DNA of 64,000 bases, taken from the NCBI RefSeq assembly GCF_000011225.1, contig NC_004432.1, positions 1,294,634 through 1,358,633 of the forward strand, given 5' to 3'. The position numbers and the translations under genes are program-made. Every line of letters begins with the position of its first letter. Position 1 is the stretch's first letter. Below, piece by piece: positions 9,961 through 20,537 of the stretch. The DNA comes from Malacoplasma penetrans HF-2 (GTDB lineage: Bacteria; Bacillota_I; Bacilli_A; Mycoplasmatales; Mycoplasmoidaceae). The notes under the pieces were generated by a model. That model saw only the letters and a list, made by a program, of their open reading frames with translations. It had not been told where the DNA came from and made no database searches.

Positions 9961-12126
9961 TTATTTATAAAAGGTTTTAACATACCATTCCTCTGGAACA
10001 TGAATAGCAAACATATATTGATCAAAATCATCAAGACTTTCATTTGGATTAAAATGTGGCCTAATTTTATATATTTGGATAGTAATAGCATCTTTATCTT
10101 CTATAACCATTGAATGACCTAAAAAATTTTGATTTTCCCCTTGAAATAAGTACCTTATTTGATTATCCTCATAAAACCCTCTTTTCATAATGTCTTTGTC
10201 TTTATCAAAGTCAAACATTTTTTGCAAAATAATTTTCTTATCTAAGAAAATTTTTTTTCATTCAACTGAATCAAAAGGTTCCTCATTAAATATATTTAAA
10301 TTTTCTAATAAATTAAATGCATCACTAACTGAAATTTCTGAATACATGCATGTAGTCTTCTTTATTTCTTCTTTTCTTCACCCTTTATAGGATTCATTAA
10401 AGCTGAATTTTTTTAAAAAATCTTCAATAAACTCAACATTTTTTTGATTCTCTTCTTTTGAAAAGATACCATATTTTTGCACAACTCATTTCTTTATAAA
10501 CCCTATATTTTTCATTCAACGTGCTACCCCTCTTCTAGTGGGATTTAATTCTTTAGAATTAGTTTTAATAACTATTGAATCTAAAGATAAAGCATTGGTT
10601 TGCACTAATTGAAATTGCTCCCACAATTCTGTATCTGTTTCTGTCAAATTTCTAAACTCTTTTTGTGCTGAATCCGGCATAAAAATTTTGCATACAAATA
10701 GGTATTTTTCACGATAACCAAATCATCTGGCCCTTTGTAAAGTGGTGTCCATATTCCCTCCTTTTTTAGGCCATCTAGTAAAGAAAGTTGTAATTAAATA
10801 ATCAAAGGTTATGCCCCTTTGCATTAAATTTCCGCCTATATATATTCTATGAAACATGTGCTCTTTATTACTGAAATCTTTTGCATCACTATTAAATAAG
10901 ATAACCTGAGTATCAATAATCACTTTTTTAATTACATCCTTTAGATCATTAAATTTATATTTATCTAAAATAGATTCATTAAAATAGTTCTTATTATAAA
11001 CGCTTTTTAACTCAAAAAAATGTGATTCCAAAGCTTCTTTATTGTTTTTTTTACAATATTCTTTTAAATTATTTGTTTTATTTTCAATGCTATTAAGTAA
11101 GTTTTTATGATTAATTTTCTTTAAATCGTTATGAACGATCATTTCAGAATATTCAGATATTCCCTCTATTTTTAGAATAGCACTTGCTATTTGAAAATAA
11201 TAAAAAGCATTCAGAACAGATTTTGTTAAAATACCTTCTTGAATATTTTCTTTTTCATCATTAGGAATAGTAATAAAATAACTATCATCAGCCATGTGAA
11301 AAGTATCGCTACCATTATAACCATCAGCAGGATAAATAAGACGTAGTATCCCTGGTTTTAATGAGGTGCCAGTTAATAAAACATTTGCATGAGGTGTTGC
11401 AGTTATTGAAAGATATAAATGGTCTTTTAAAAGTTCCTTCATTCTTGAAATAGCTCCATAAGTTGCAGTTATTTCATTTTCTGTAAATTTATTATTAAGA
11501 CTTGCTTGATCCCCCTCATCATCTATAATTAATGTTTTAAGAAAATTGCCCTCACCATCTATGTTTTTTTCTATAAAATCACACACTTTGTCTATTTGTT
11601 TTTTACTTTTTAAGGACACAAAAAATAATGGAATTTTATTGGATACAAGAGAATAAAAATTTGTACTATCAATTGAATCAGCTAAAGTAAAATAAGGTTT
11701 TTTATTCCAATCTTTCACATCCATAGAATATAGTTCTCCATCTACATCTTTTATGTTTTTGGTAAAAGTGTTTATAAACCTTTCATTTGTTTGACCTAAT
11801 AATTTGTTGTCTGTTGCGCCCAGTAAAATTACACACTGAAATTCATTGTCTAAGGCCAAAGCAGTAAACATTTCTAAAAAAGATGTTTTTCCAGATTGAA
11901 CTTTACCAACCAGCAATACATTTTTATTCTCTTTTTTCATTTGTTTAATAGAATCAAGAAAAATTTCTTTAACTCTTGCAAATGTCTTATTTTGTGATTT
12001 TTCTCCATATTTTAAAGAATGGTTGTTTCTTACTCTTTGAGAATAATCAGAAATATTTATTTTACTATTGTCTAATGTTGATTCTTCTTCTATATAATGT
12101 TTTTCAAATTTGTCAGAATTTTGCAT
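9961..12126 (-). CDS. Z1 domain helicase-like ATPase
   Basis: The 721-residue protein carries Walker A GKVQSGKTS (about 74-82), Walker B-like LIIDDEGDQA, SITATPHANVL (motif III-like) and TTLQRARWFGYR (motif VI), the signature of the Z1 superfamily of SF2-type ATPases in restriction systems. It probably acts as the DNA motor. The ATG at 12126 is preceded by GGAAGAGGGA and lies one base after the ATPase stop. A TTG 21 bases upstream is a weaker start. The C-terminal 240 residues, containing several TGA-encoded Trp codons, have no recognised domain. Confidence 0.85.
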
Positions 12127-12127
12127 A

Positions 12128-13660
12128 CTATTTTTTCCCTCTTCCAAATTTATATAAAAAACTATTTAAGTTTTGTAAAAAATCATATTTATTTATCAAA
12201 TACTCCTTTTCAGGATATATTGAAAACTTTTCTGCATAAATGTATGAAATAACAAAACCATCCAAAAGTACTTTAAAATCTTGAGATGTTGAGAAAGGTT
12301 TAAAAAAGGGATGGTTTAGATTTATATATATTTCTTCCTTTTTACTGTCATAAGTAAACAAATCTCTATCTGGAGAATTTTTTCAAATTACAGAAATTTG
12401 ACTTTCTTTTAAACCATTTATAGGGATATTATAAAATCTAGGTTTTGAAAAAGTTTCTTCTGCAGAATTATTATAGTCTTCTTGCATTTTTTCAAATTCT
12501 TCTATTTCTTTATTATCTTTTTGAAAATCTTTATCATCATTTTGCTTTGTTAGTAAAACACTATCCAGTACATTCTGTACACTTTTTTGTATTTCATCTG
12601 AACTTTCATCACTTATAAAATCATCTGAAATTCTTTCTGATTTTGAAAGTTTTGCAATTTTTATATAATCCAATATGTTAAGTTTAAGTTCTTTTAAAAA
12701 TTCTTCTTCTAATCCATCATCTCAAATGAATCCATCTTTTGCTTGATTAACTGGAAAATCTTCCATATTCAATTCTCCAAACAACTTTATAGATATTTGA
12801 CTTTGACTTTGTTGAAAAATTTCTTTTGGTTTGTAGTTAAGATCTGGTCCACCCAATATAATTCTTCCATATCTAAATAATGCAAACCCTGCATTTTTAT
12901 AACTTCCTTTACCTGTTTTTTTATCACTAAGAATCCCTACAAAACCTGTAACATTATATTTGTTCCCGGAAAATTCAAAATTAAAATTTATTTCTTTTTT
13001 TCACTCTTTACCTTGGTATTCTAAAACATCAAAATCATGAAATTCTAGTTTTTCTCCATCATAATAAATGTTTATTTTCCCATTTTTGATATCTCTTCTA
13101 TACATGCTGCTTAAGATTTCTTTAACTTTACCTTTAGTTGTTCCACTAATTTTTTTAGTTAAATCATAAATAGTTATTGTTGTACCATGTTTATTTTTGT
13201 GTACTTTTTTAGTTTCAATTTCTATTTCATTTAAATGTTGGGTTTTCATTTTTGATATGTTGACTTCTGTAAAATATTCTTCATCTGAACCCAATCTTGT
13301 ACTACTTACTGTTCAAGTGTTTCCAAACCATGAAGCTGCAGTTTTTAATCCCATACCAAATTCATTTCTTCCAATTTGCTGGGGTTTTTGATCTAATAAA
13401 ATAGCTTTTTTAAAATCTGCTAAATCCATACCAAAAGCATCGTCTTGAATTGTTAGTGTATTTTCAATGTCATTATAAGTAACATGCACACTAAGTTTTG
13501 TAATATTGTATGGTTCTGAAGACATGGTTTTGTAATTTTCATAAAAAGATGCTGTTGAATTATCAACAAATTCAGCAATAGCATATCAAACTTTATAGTT
13601 TAATCTAGAAAATACACTCAGAATCCCTGCTTCAGGTTGTATGTTAAATTTCTCTTTCAT
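12128..13660 (-). CDS. MORC/MutL-like GHKL ATPase of a restriction system
   Basis: The 510-residue protein has the Bergerat ATP fold near its N-terminus: N-box AEFVDNSTASF (Glu30, Asp33, Asn34), IQDDAFGMD (71-79), and the glycine lid GRNEFGMGLKTAAS (97-110). This matches prokaryotic MORC/MutL-like ATPases reported next to Z1 helicases and PD-(D/E)XK nucleases. The C-terminal third is acidic with no recognised fold. It is the first gene of the operon, with AGAGGT before the ATG. ATP-driven dimer clamping on DNA is inferred from the family. Confidence 0.85.
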
Positions 13661-14042
13661 TTTTACCTCTATAAAAATTTAAATTTAAGAATAATTCTTT
13701 TTTCAATTTATAAAATATAAATATTTAGTATTTTTTTTAAAACACCTGTTAAAAGAACCAATAAAAAGTTTAATTCAAAAAATAGCAAAAATAAGAAAAA
13801 CCTATAAAAGAAAATAATTCAAATTAATCAAAGTGAGTGTCATATTAAAATTAAAAACTTATTTTCACCAGTATTTATATAATGGGGATAATAACATAAG
13901 TGACATTAAATAGATTCCTAGTGTTTTTTTATTATTTGTATTGATGTTCCATTTATAATGATTGCTATTTACTTTTAAAAGTTAATTAGTTTAATTTTTT
14001 TATTATATTAGAGTTATTTTTATAGATAGTTTTGTTAATCTA
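13661..14042. other. AT-rich intergenic stretch upstream of the restriction operon
   Basis: No coding signal is seen. It should contain the promoter of the ATPase-Z1-nuclease operon; a TATTTTATAAAT segment lies about 55 bases before the ATG, without a convincing -35. A plus-strand TATAAT near 13880 has no gene behind it. Confidence 0.4.
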
Positions 14043-14115
14043 TTTGTAACTTTTTTTGCTAAGTCTACTATTATTTTAAGGATATCATTATTTTTAATTT
14101 ACTTCTTTAAATAAC
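14043..14115 (-). pseudogene. 5' fragment of a fourth coiled-coil gene copy
   Basis: The stretch matches the first 20-25 codons (LIVDLAKKVTN region) and upstream flank of the copies at 14225-14480 and 14592-14890, then similarity ends. No start codon or ribosome site remains. Confidence 0.6.
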
Positions 14116-14147
14116 TTTAATAATTTTAATTAATTTAATAAAAGAAA

Positions 14148-14174
14148 AGAATCAGATTATATAAATCTGATTCT
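14148..14174. terminator. Hairpin of the coiled-coil gene array, copy 1
   Basis: AGAATCAGATT and its complement flank ATATA. The same hairpin, slightly longer, follows the other copies at 14527 and 14934. Confidence 0.6.
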
Positions 14175-14224
14175 TTCACCAACTTATAAACAAAAAACCT
14201 TTATGCTTGTTAATAAGTTTTAAT

Positions 14225-14480
14225 TCTTTTTGAATAGTAGGACAAGCCTTGATTACAGCAACATCAGTTTTTAATTCACTAATATCTGTCCTCATTTCTT
14301 TAAGCTCTTTATAAACTAAAGCTAAAGTTATTTTTTCACTCATGTTTTGCTCCAATTCAAATCTTACAAAAACTGAACCTGTATTTTTATCTTCATCTAA
14401 TAAAAGGTTATCAAATTCAACATTTGTAACTTTTTTAGCTAAATCTACTATTAATTTAAGGATATCATTATTTTTACTTT
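14225..14480 (-). pseudogene. Degenerate copy of the coiled-coil gene, one heptad unit
   Basis: The sequence follows the intact gene at 14999-15340 closely, but the start codon and the AAAGGAG ribosome site are gone. The coiled-coil part is cut to one ELKTDVA unit (intact copy: four). After PTIQKEL the frame runs on into unrelated codons. An internal ATG at 14343 (MSEKITLAL) could still start a short product. Confidence 0.65.
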
Positions 14481-14526
14481 ACTTCTTTAAATAAGACTAA
14501 TAAATCTAACTGGTTAAATAAAAGAA

Positions 14527-14555
14527 AGGAATCAGATTTATTAAATCTGATTCCT
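14527..14555. terminator. Hairpin of the coiled-coil gene array, copy 2
   Basis: AGGAATCAGATTTA and its perfect complement flank a single base. It sits just downstream (minus strand) of the copy at 14592-14890. Confidence 0.65.
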
Positions 14556-14591
14556 GAAATGAATAAATAAAAAAGATATATTAAAACTTAC

Positions 14592-14890
14592 TTATTTAGC
14601 AAGTAGTAGTTCTTTTTGAATAGTAGGACAAGCCTTGATTGCAGCAACATCAGTTTTTAGTTGAGAAACATCAGTTTTTAATTCACTAATATCTGTTCTC
14701 ATTTCTTTAAGCTCTTTATAAACTAAAGCTAAAGTTATTTTTTCACTCATGTTTTGCTCCAATTCAAATCTTACAAAAACTGAACCTGTATTTTTATCTT
14801 CATCTAATAAAAGGTTATCAAATTCAACATTTGTAACTTTTTTAGCTAAATCTACTATTAATTTAAGGATATCATTATTTTTGCTTTACT
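14592..14890 (-). pseudogene. Degenerate copy of the coiled-coil gene, two heptad units
   Basis: Nearly identical to the intact gene at 14999-15340, ending in KELLLAK, but ATGAAAAGC at the start has become AAGTAAAGC and no ribosome site is present. The coiled coil has two heptad units instead of four. Starting at the internal ATG 14750 would give 52 residues (MSEKITLALVYKELKEM and the heptads). Expression cannot be excluded. Confidence 0.65.
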
Positions 14891-14933
14891 TCTTTAAATA
14901 ACACTAATAAATCTAACTGGTTAAATAAAAGAA

Positions 14934-14962
14934 AGGAATCAGATTTATTAAATCTGATTCCT
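14934..14962. terminator. Hairpin of the coiled-coil gene array, copy 3
   Basis: Identical 29-base palindrome to 14527-14555, downstream (minus strand) of the intact gene. The two are 407 bases apart, which gives the repeat unit length. Confidence 0.7.
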
Positions 14963-14998
14963 GAAATCAATGAATAAAAAAGATATATTAAAATTTAT

Positions 14999-15340
14999 TT
15001 ATTTAGTAAGTAGTAGTTCTTTTTGAATAGTAGGACAAGCTTTGATTGCAGCAACATCAGTTTTTAGTTCAGCAATGTCTGCTTTAACTTCAACCATATC
15101 TGTTTTTAGATGAGAAACATCAGTTTTTAATTCACTGATGTCTGTTCTCATTTCTTTAAGTTCTTTATAAACTAAAGCTAAAGTTATTTTTTCACTCATG
15201 TTTTGCTCCAATTCAAATCTTACAAAAACTGAACCTGTATTTTTATCTTCATCTAATTGAAGGTTATCAAATTCAACATTTGTAACTTTTTTAGCTAAAT
15301 CTACTATTAATTTAAGCATATCATTATTTTTGCTTTTCAT
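14999..15340 (-). CDS. Small coiled-coil protein, intact member of a tandem family
   Basis: The 113-residue product has a charged N-terminal half (MKSKNNDMLKLIVDLAKK, then FDNLQLDEDKN), then LALVYKELKEM leading into four heptads of the type ELKTDVS/HLKTDMV/EVKADIA/ELKTDVA, and ends CPTIQKELLLTK. A strong AAAGGAG precedes the ATG. No enzyme motif, signal peptide or membrane helix is visible. Function is unknown; the heptads suggest oligomerisation. Three defective relatives lie downstream, all with the same order and hairpins. Heptad-repeat families of unknown function are common in mycoplasmas, but I cannot assign this one. Confidence 0.8.
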   Translation of the reverse strand: MKSKNNDMLKLIVDLAKKVTNVEFDNLQLDEDKNTGSVFVRFELEQNMSEKITLALVYKELKEMRTDISELKTDVSHLKTDMVEVKADIAELKTDVAAIKACPTIQKELLLTK

Positions 15341-15688
15341 CTATGCTCCTTTCTAAAATATCTAAAAATTATAAAATATAAAAACACCTATACTCTTGCT
15401 CAAAAAAATCTTATTTCAAATAGGAGGTCATGTAGTTAATATTATTTATTATATTAACTAACAAGTCGTATCTATCCATGATACTTTGGTTGGATAGCTA
15501 ACAATTTTATCTATAGGTTAACTATCCATAAGTAATTTTATGGGTTTTATGAAAATCTTTTCTTTCCTAAATCTTTACAAATTCTTTACTAAATCTTTCC
15601 AATTTCTTCCTTTTTTCTTCACCAATTTTTATATATAGGGAGAATATAGGGCAGAAAAATAGAATAATTACTTATTGAGGTAATTATT
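15341..15688. other. Intergenic region with competing hairpins
   Basis: No gene is seen in these 348 bases. It holds the upstream region of the coiled-coil gene and two mutually exclusive stems: CTATCCA (15472-15478) can pair with TGGATAG (15491-15497), or GGATAGCTAAC (15492-15502) with GTTAACTATCC (15517-15527, one mismatch). The SDR terminator lies at its upper end. Confidence 0.45.
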
Positions 15689-15690
15689 CT
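15661..15690. terminator. Terminator at the end of the SDR gene
   Basis: AGAATAATTAC and GTAATTATTCT form an 11-bp perfect stem with an 8-base loop, followed by T-runs on both strands. The stem starts in the SDR stop codon. Confidence 0.7.
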
Positions 15691-16507
15691 ATTTTTTAGT
15701 TTTACAAAAAAAGTTATAAGTAATTTTATTAGATAAATTAGTAGATATTGATTTAAAAAACAAAATCATTAATTTATTTTTTAATCCTATTGTTTTAGTA
15801 ATAGGAATTTTTCTTTTCTTATCTAATTTATAAATTTGTTTGGCAATCTTTATAGGTTGCATTCAATGTTTAGTAGAAGAATTAAATACATTTAAATAAT
15901 TATTCAAATCTCTACTATATGCAGAATCTGATTTTGTATTAATAATTCTATTTTTTTCAAAATCTGAATGGGTTTTACCAATTATTAAATTACAAATACC
16001 AATCTTTTGATATTTACATTCATTATATAAACAATAAGATAATAATTTTAGAAGTTGTTTAGATATTGAATAGTGGGTACCAAATAAAGAAATAATTTCA
16101 GATGCAATTGATCCCATATTAATTATCTTTCCATGAGACTGTTTTAAGTAATTAATAGCTTGTATAGATAAATTTAAAGCAGCATCTACATTTACTTTAA
16201 GCATTTCTTGATATTTATTAATATCTAATTCTTCAATAGCAGAAGTTATTCCAAAACCACTGTTATTAATAATTAAATCTATATGATTGTGTTTTTGAAA
16301 AATTGTATACAAACAATCATCTACTTGTTCATAGTTGGTAATATCACACTCAATATATCTTATATATTTATCTTCTTTGAATTGTCTAGAAAGAGAATAT
16401 ACAGTGTAATGTTTAGAAGATAAATATTTTCCTATTGCATATCCAATTCCAGATGATGCCCCTGTAATTACTACAACTTTATTTATTGAATCAATTTTAT
16501 TAGACAT
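15689..16507 (-). CDS. Short-chain dehydrogenase/reductase
   Basis: The 272-residue protein has the classical SDR features: cofactor-binding TGASSGIGYAIGKYL near residues 15-30, the adenine-pocket acidic residue in CDIT, INNSG in place of NNAG, a catalytic Ser in NMGSIAS, and YSISK (Tyr-x3-Lys). It should be an NAD(P)-dependent oxidoreductase; the substrate cannot be told. A TGA-encoded Trp follows STKH, and the true stop is 174 bases further on. It starts 19 bases after the unknown gene 16527-17084 and is probably co-transcribed with it. Confidence 0.85.
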
Positions 16508-16526
16508 AATGTAAGTTTTTTCTAAT

Positions 16527-17084
16527 TCAGCTAAATTTTAACTGTTGTAATAATTTAGAATTTGAAATAATAACTTTTCTTTTTGAAGATAACAATTTAT
16601 TTAGTTTAGTTAAATATTCTTTTTTTTCTTTATCTAAAACAAAAAGTTTTGATTTAAATTTAAAAGGTTTAGTTTCTTGATTTAACCCAATTACTAAACT
16701 TTTTAAAAGTTGAGCCATTGCAATATTAGCTATATTTTTAGGTCCTTGATCCAAATAAATATAAATAATATTAAATAGTTTATTATTCAATCTACAAAAA
16801 GTTATTAATGGTTGAATGGTTTCAATAAATTTAACATTTCACTCTTTATTAAATTCACCAAATTTTCAAATATTGGTAGGAGTTATAGGATCAGTAGAAT
16901 TTAGACTGATAACAACATTAATAGAATTAATCTTTGATTCACTAATGTTGTTATTTTTAATAGCTTCTTCTAATAATAATTTGAAGTTGTTATTTTCATT
17001 TTTTAAAAATAAATCATGTTTATTAAAATCATAATTATCTTTAAACCAAGTATCCAAATTATTAAAATTAAAAAATAAATTCAT
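16527..17084 (-). CDS. Unknown protein, possibly a degenerate SDR relative
   Basis: The 185-residue product starts at an ATG overlapping the pepC stop (TAATG). It lacks a glycine-rich nucleotide-binding loop. The middle (INVVISLNSTDP, then IYIYLDQGPKNIANIAMA) has the hydrophobic-strand pattern of a Rossmann-type fold and loosely recalls the NAG and catalytic regions of SDRs, with Tyr and Lys not in place. It sits directly before a true SDR gene, so a partner or decayed duplicate is a reasonable guess but no more. No signal peptide or membrane helix. Confidence 0.6.
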
Positions 17085-18553
17085 TATGCTAAAGTTCCTA
17101 TAGGATCTCATGGATCTAGGTTTTCAGTAACTTGTTCTTCAATTGAAGGTAAGTTTAAATTATTTAAAGCTTCAACTAATAGTTTTTTAGAAACAACTGC
17201 TTGATAAGTATATTTATCAAATCATGAACCACTAATAGTTCAGTATCCATAATAACCTACATCATCTCCTCAACTGTTTTCAATCTTTCATCTATTGAAA
17301 TCCATTTTCTTAGCTGCAAGAGACCATTGTTCATAACTACTAAAATTAGATAAATCTAAACTATAGTTTTCTTCTTGGTTAGAGTTTAATCCAACTATTA
17401 CCATTGCATGAGTCATAAAGCTAGTTCTGTAAGTTAATTGTTCTCCTTTTTTTAATTGGAAAGAAGTATTGAATAAATTTTCAATATCAAATAGTTGGTC
17501 ATCTCAAGTACCACTTATTCAATCTCTAAATCAACTAACATCAGAACCAAATCAAACTGGTAGTTTTGTTTTTTCTAGTTGTTCTCAAATTAAATATTTA
17601 AATAAATCTAAAGGAACATTGCAATGCAAAACTGGTCTTCCTTCAATTACATTGTTTAAGTATTTAAATGTATATAATTTAAAGAAATCTTTAGTATCTT
17701 GCGGAGCATGAATAATACTTATAAATTCATCAAGTTTAATATCTACATATTTTTGATAAAAACTTTGAGGTGTTAAATTTTTATCTAGAAAATATCTTCT
17801 AGTATATTTGTCATAACTGTCTGTATAGAACAAGTTATCATCAGCTTCTTTTACTTTTTCTAAATCAATTGAATATTCAAAATCAAAAGTTTGAGGAATT
17901 TCACCATAGAAAGTTTGTAATAACTTGAAAATTTCTTTCATCATTTGTTCTTTTTTTCTAGATAAATTTTCAGGTGATTTATCAATATCTTTTCTTAGTT
18001 CTGCTGTGAAGTCTCTTAATTTTCAATTAAGTAAATAATTTATAGTTTGTGTGTCTGCAGCATGTGCAGTATCTTTCATTACATCATATGGCACAACTCC
18101 ATATTTTTCAATTAAGTTTACTGCCATATCTCATTGACCACCATCTTCAATACCAGTTCTTAAAAAGTGTCTTACCAATCTATCATCTAGTGGTTTATTG
18201 ATGTTTTCAATCATTGCTTCTAAAAAGAAATTAGAACGTTCAATCTTATCTCAGAAAGCTAAATAAGCATTAGACAAAGAAAGGTTGTCTAAATTTAGTT
18301 TTTTAGCAATTTGTTCTCTAATGAAATTAGTTGCTGCAAATAATCAACATCTTCCACTCTTATGTTGGTTTTCAACTGGTAAACCAATTAAATCCAATGA
18401 AAAATTTTGATTTAGTTTATTGATCTTTTGAGCATTATAACTTGCTTGGTAAATTGATGTGTTAAATAAAATATTAGAAACTTTTTTAACTTCTTTAATA
18501 TTTAAATTTTTTTCAAATTTTTCAATCAATTCAAATTCAACATTTCTTCTCAT
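17084..18553 (-). CDS. pepC: Aminopeptidase C (bleomycin hydrolase family), copy 1
   Basis: This 489-residue cytosolic cysteine peptidase of family C1B has all three active-site parts: Cys in KSGRCWLFAATN (about residue 69), His in SFMTHAMVIVG and Asn in WKIENSWGDD. It trims amino-terminal residues from peptides, which suits an organism living on host peptides. The ATG lies two bases after the stop of the second copy and AAAGGAG sits in that gene's last codons, so the pair is translated in tandem. Many Trp codons are TGA. Confidence 0.92.
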
Positions 18554-18554
18554 A

Positions 18555-20084
18555 TTATTTAACTCCTTTCATAAATTTATTAAATGGTTCTCATAAAGCT
18601 AATTTAATTGGTTTAGTTGCTAATGCATTAGATAACATTTGTTCATATAAGAAATCTGTTTTATTTTGACTAGAACTAGATTTAAATTTAGCAAATTCAG
18701 TTTTAGATAAGAATTCTGGGTTTTTTAAAAATTCTTTAAATAAAGATTTACTTAAAACAATTTCATAAACATAGTTGTTAAATCAATCATCTGAAATTGT
18801 AAAGATACCTTTATTTCCAAATTTTTCTCCTCAGCTATTTTCTATATTTCATTTTTTAATAGGAATTAAATTAACTAAAGATTTAAAATCATCAATTGAA
18901 AGTTTTTTACTTTTGTTTTTAGCAAAATAATCTGATTTTACTTTCTCTCAAGATTTAGTATTTAAATCAAATCCTTGTAATGTCATTGCATGGTTTGATC
19001 CTATTTGAGAATATTCAATATGTTGAGAAATGTCTTTATTAAATTTAATATTAAAGAAATTTTCAAAATCATATAAATCTGTTGCTCAAATTCCTTTTTG
19101 ACGAGAAGAGAAGTGATCTACATCACAAGCAAATCAAATTGATTTTTTCTTATACATCATTGATAGTGCCATTAATCTAAAAGTTGCTTGATCAACTGTA
19201 GTGAAAACTGCATTACCTTTTTCTTGCATTGCATTTGCATAAGTTAGTTCATATCTTTGGAATGGTTTTATTTTTCTATAAGGTGTATAAACTATACTTA
19301 CATAATCATCAAAATTAAATTTAATTTTTTTAAGGAATGTAAGTGGTGTTAACCCATAAAAATTTTTAGTTTTTTCTTTTTTATCTTTTAAAAACAAATC
19401 AAACTTTTTAGGAGGCAATCCATATGCAGATACTAAAATTTTGTATACATCATATAAATACTTTTCTTTAATTTGAAAGATTTGTGATTTATCTTCTTTA
19501 TATTTTCTAATTTCAATAGCAGCTTGCTTTAACTTTAAATCAAGTAATTTATTAATAGTTAAAGTATTAGAGCTTGAAAAACTATCTTCCATTTCAGATT
19601 TTGGTACTAATCCATATTTTAAAATTAAATTTTTAGCTCAATCAAAGAAACCACCATCTCCAGTAGCTTCAGACAATAAACTAAATAATACTCTATCAGT
19701 TGAGTCTACATCTACCATATCAACCATGTGGTTTAAAAAAACATTAGCTTTTTCTAATTTGTCATAGAAGTGTAAATAAGATTGAGAAAATTCAAAGTTC
19801 TCTAAATTATTATCTTCAATGAACTTATCTCTAATCATATTTAATGCAGCAAAAATTCAACATCTTCCTGAATTTTTTTGATGAGTTATTTTTGCAGATG
19901 CTGGTTTAATGTTATTAGTGTATTCACCATTGTATTTTTTTAAACTTTCAAAATCAATTGCTACATCTTCCAATTTATTATTTACTAAAGCATTTTGACT
20001 TACTCTAAATGAACTATCTTTTAATAATTCTTTTTGATATTCAAACAATTCATCTAGATTTACTTTTCTTTTTTGGTCCATCAT
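18555..20084 (-). CDS. pepC: Aminopeptidase C (bleomycin hydrolase family), copy 2
   Basis: The 509-residue paralogue of the gene downstream keeps the catalytic Cys (KNSGRCWIFAALN), His (GSNHAMTLQGF) and Asn (WNIENSWGEKF). Outside the active site the two copies differ strongly, so the duplication is old and specificity may differ. The ATG at 20084 follows GAAAGG; a TTG 15 bases upstream is less likely. It is the first gene after the rplQ terminator. Confidence 0.9.
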
Positions 20085-20133
20085 ATTAAAACCTTTCAAT
20101 TATTGTGGAAACAAGTATTTTGATTATAAATAA

Positions 20134-20160
20134 AAAATCTATGCATTATGCATAGATTTT
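20134..20160. terminator. Terminator after rplQ
   Basis: AAAATCTATGCA and its perfect complement flank a 3-base loop, with T-runs after the stem on the minus strand. It ends the ribosomal supercluster transcript. Confidence 0.8.
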
Positions 20161-20167
20161 AATGTTA

Positions 20168-20527
20168 TTAAACTAATTGAAGAATGGCTTCTTCAACATT
20201 ATCACCTTTACGTCTACCCAATTTCAAGATTCTTGTATATCCACCATTTCTAGATGTATATTTTTTTTGTAAATCTGTGAACAATTTTTGGATTAATTGA
20301 TCTTTTGTTGAAATTGATGTATCTAAAAGAATTGCAGCTGCAGCTCTTCTAGAAGCTAAGGTATTTTTCTTAGCTAAAGTGATAATTCTATCAACATGTT
20401 TTCTAGTTTCTTTAGCTTTAGTCAAAGTTGTTGTAATTTGATTATTAGCTATTACTTCAGATACTTGTTGACGAATCACCATTAATCTTCAAGAAGTAGT
20501 TTTACCTTTTTTATTAATATAAGACAT
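20168..20527 (-). CDS. rplQ: Ribosomal protein L17
   Basis: The 119-residue protein shows the L17 pattern: LMVIRQQVSEVIANNQI, TTLTKAKETRKHVDRII and a C-terminal GGYTRILKLGRRKGDN. The start is the ATG at 20527, upstream of a TGA-encoded Trp (TTSWRLM), which the standard code would read as a stop. It follows rpoA by 10 bases and is the last gene of the alpha operon. Confidence 0.96.
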
Positions 20528-20537
20528 AAAATACTCC

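Noticed and set aside
12126..12147. TTG start for the Z1 protein
   Set aside because: The ATG at 12126 has GGAAGAGGGA at suitable distance, and the TTG would overlap that site and the upstream gene.
13850..13910. Plus-strand TATAAT with a following GGGGATAA as a gene start
   Set aside because: No open frame of useful length follows on the plus strand.
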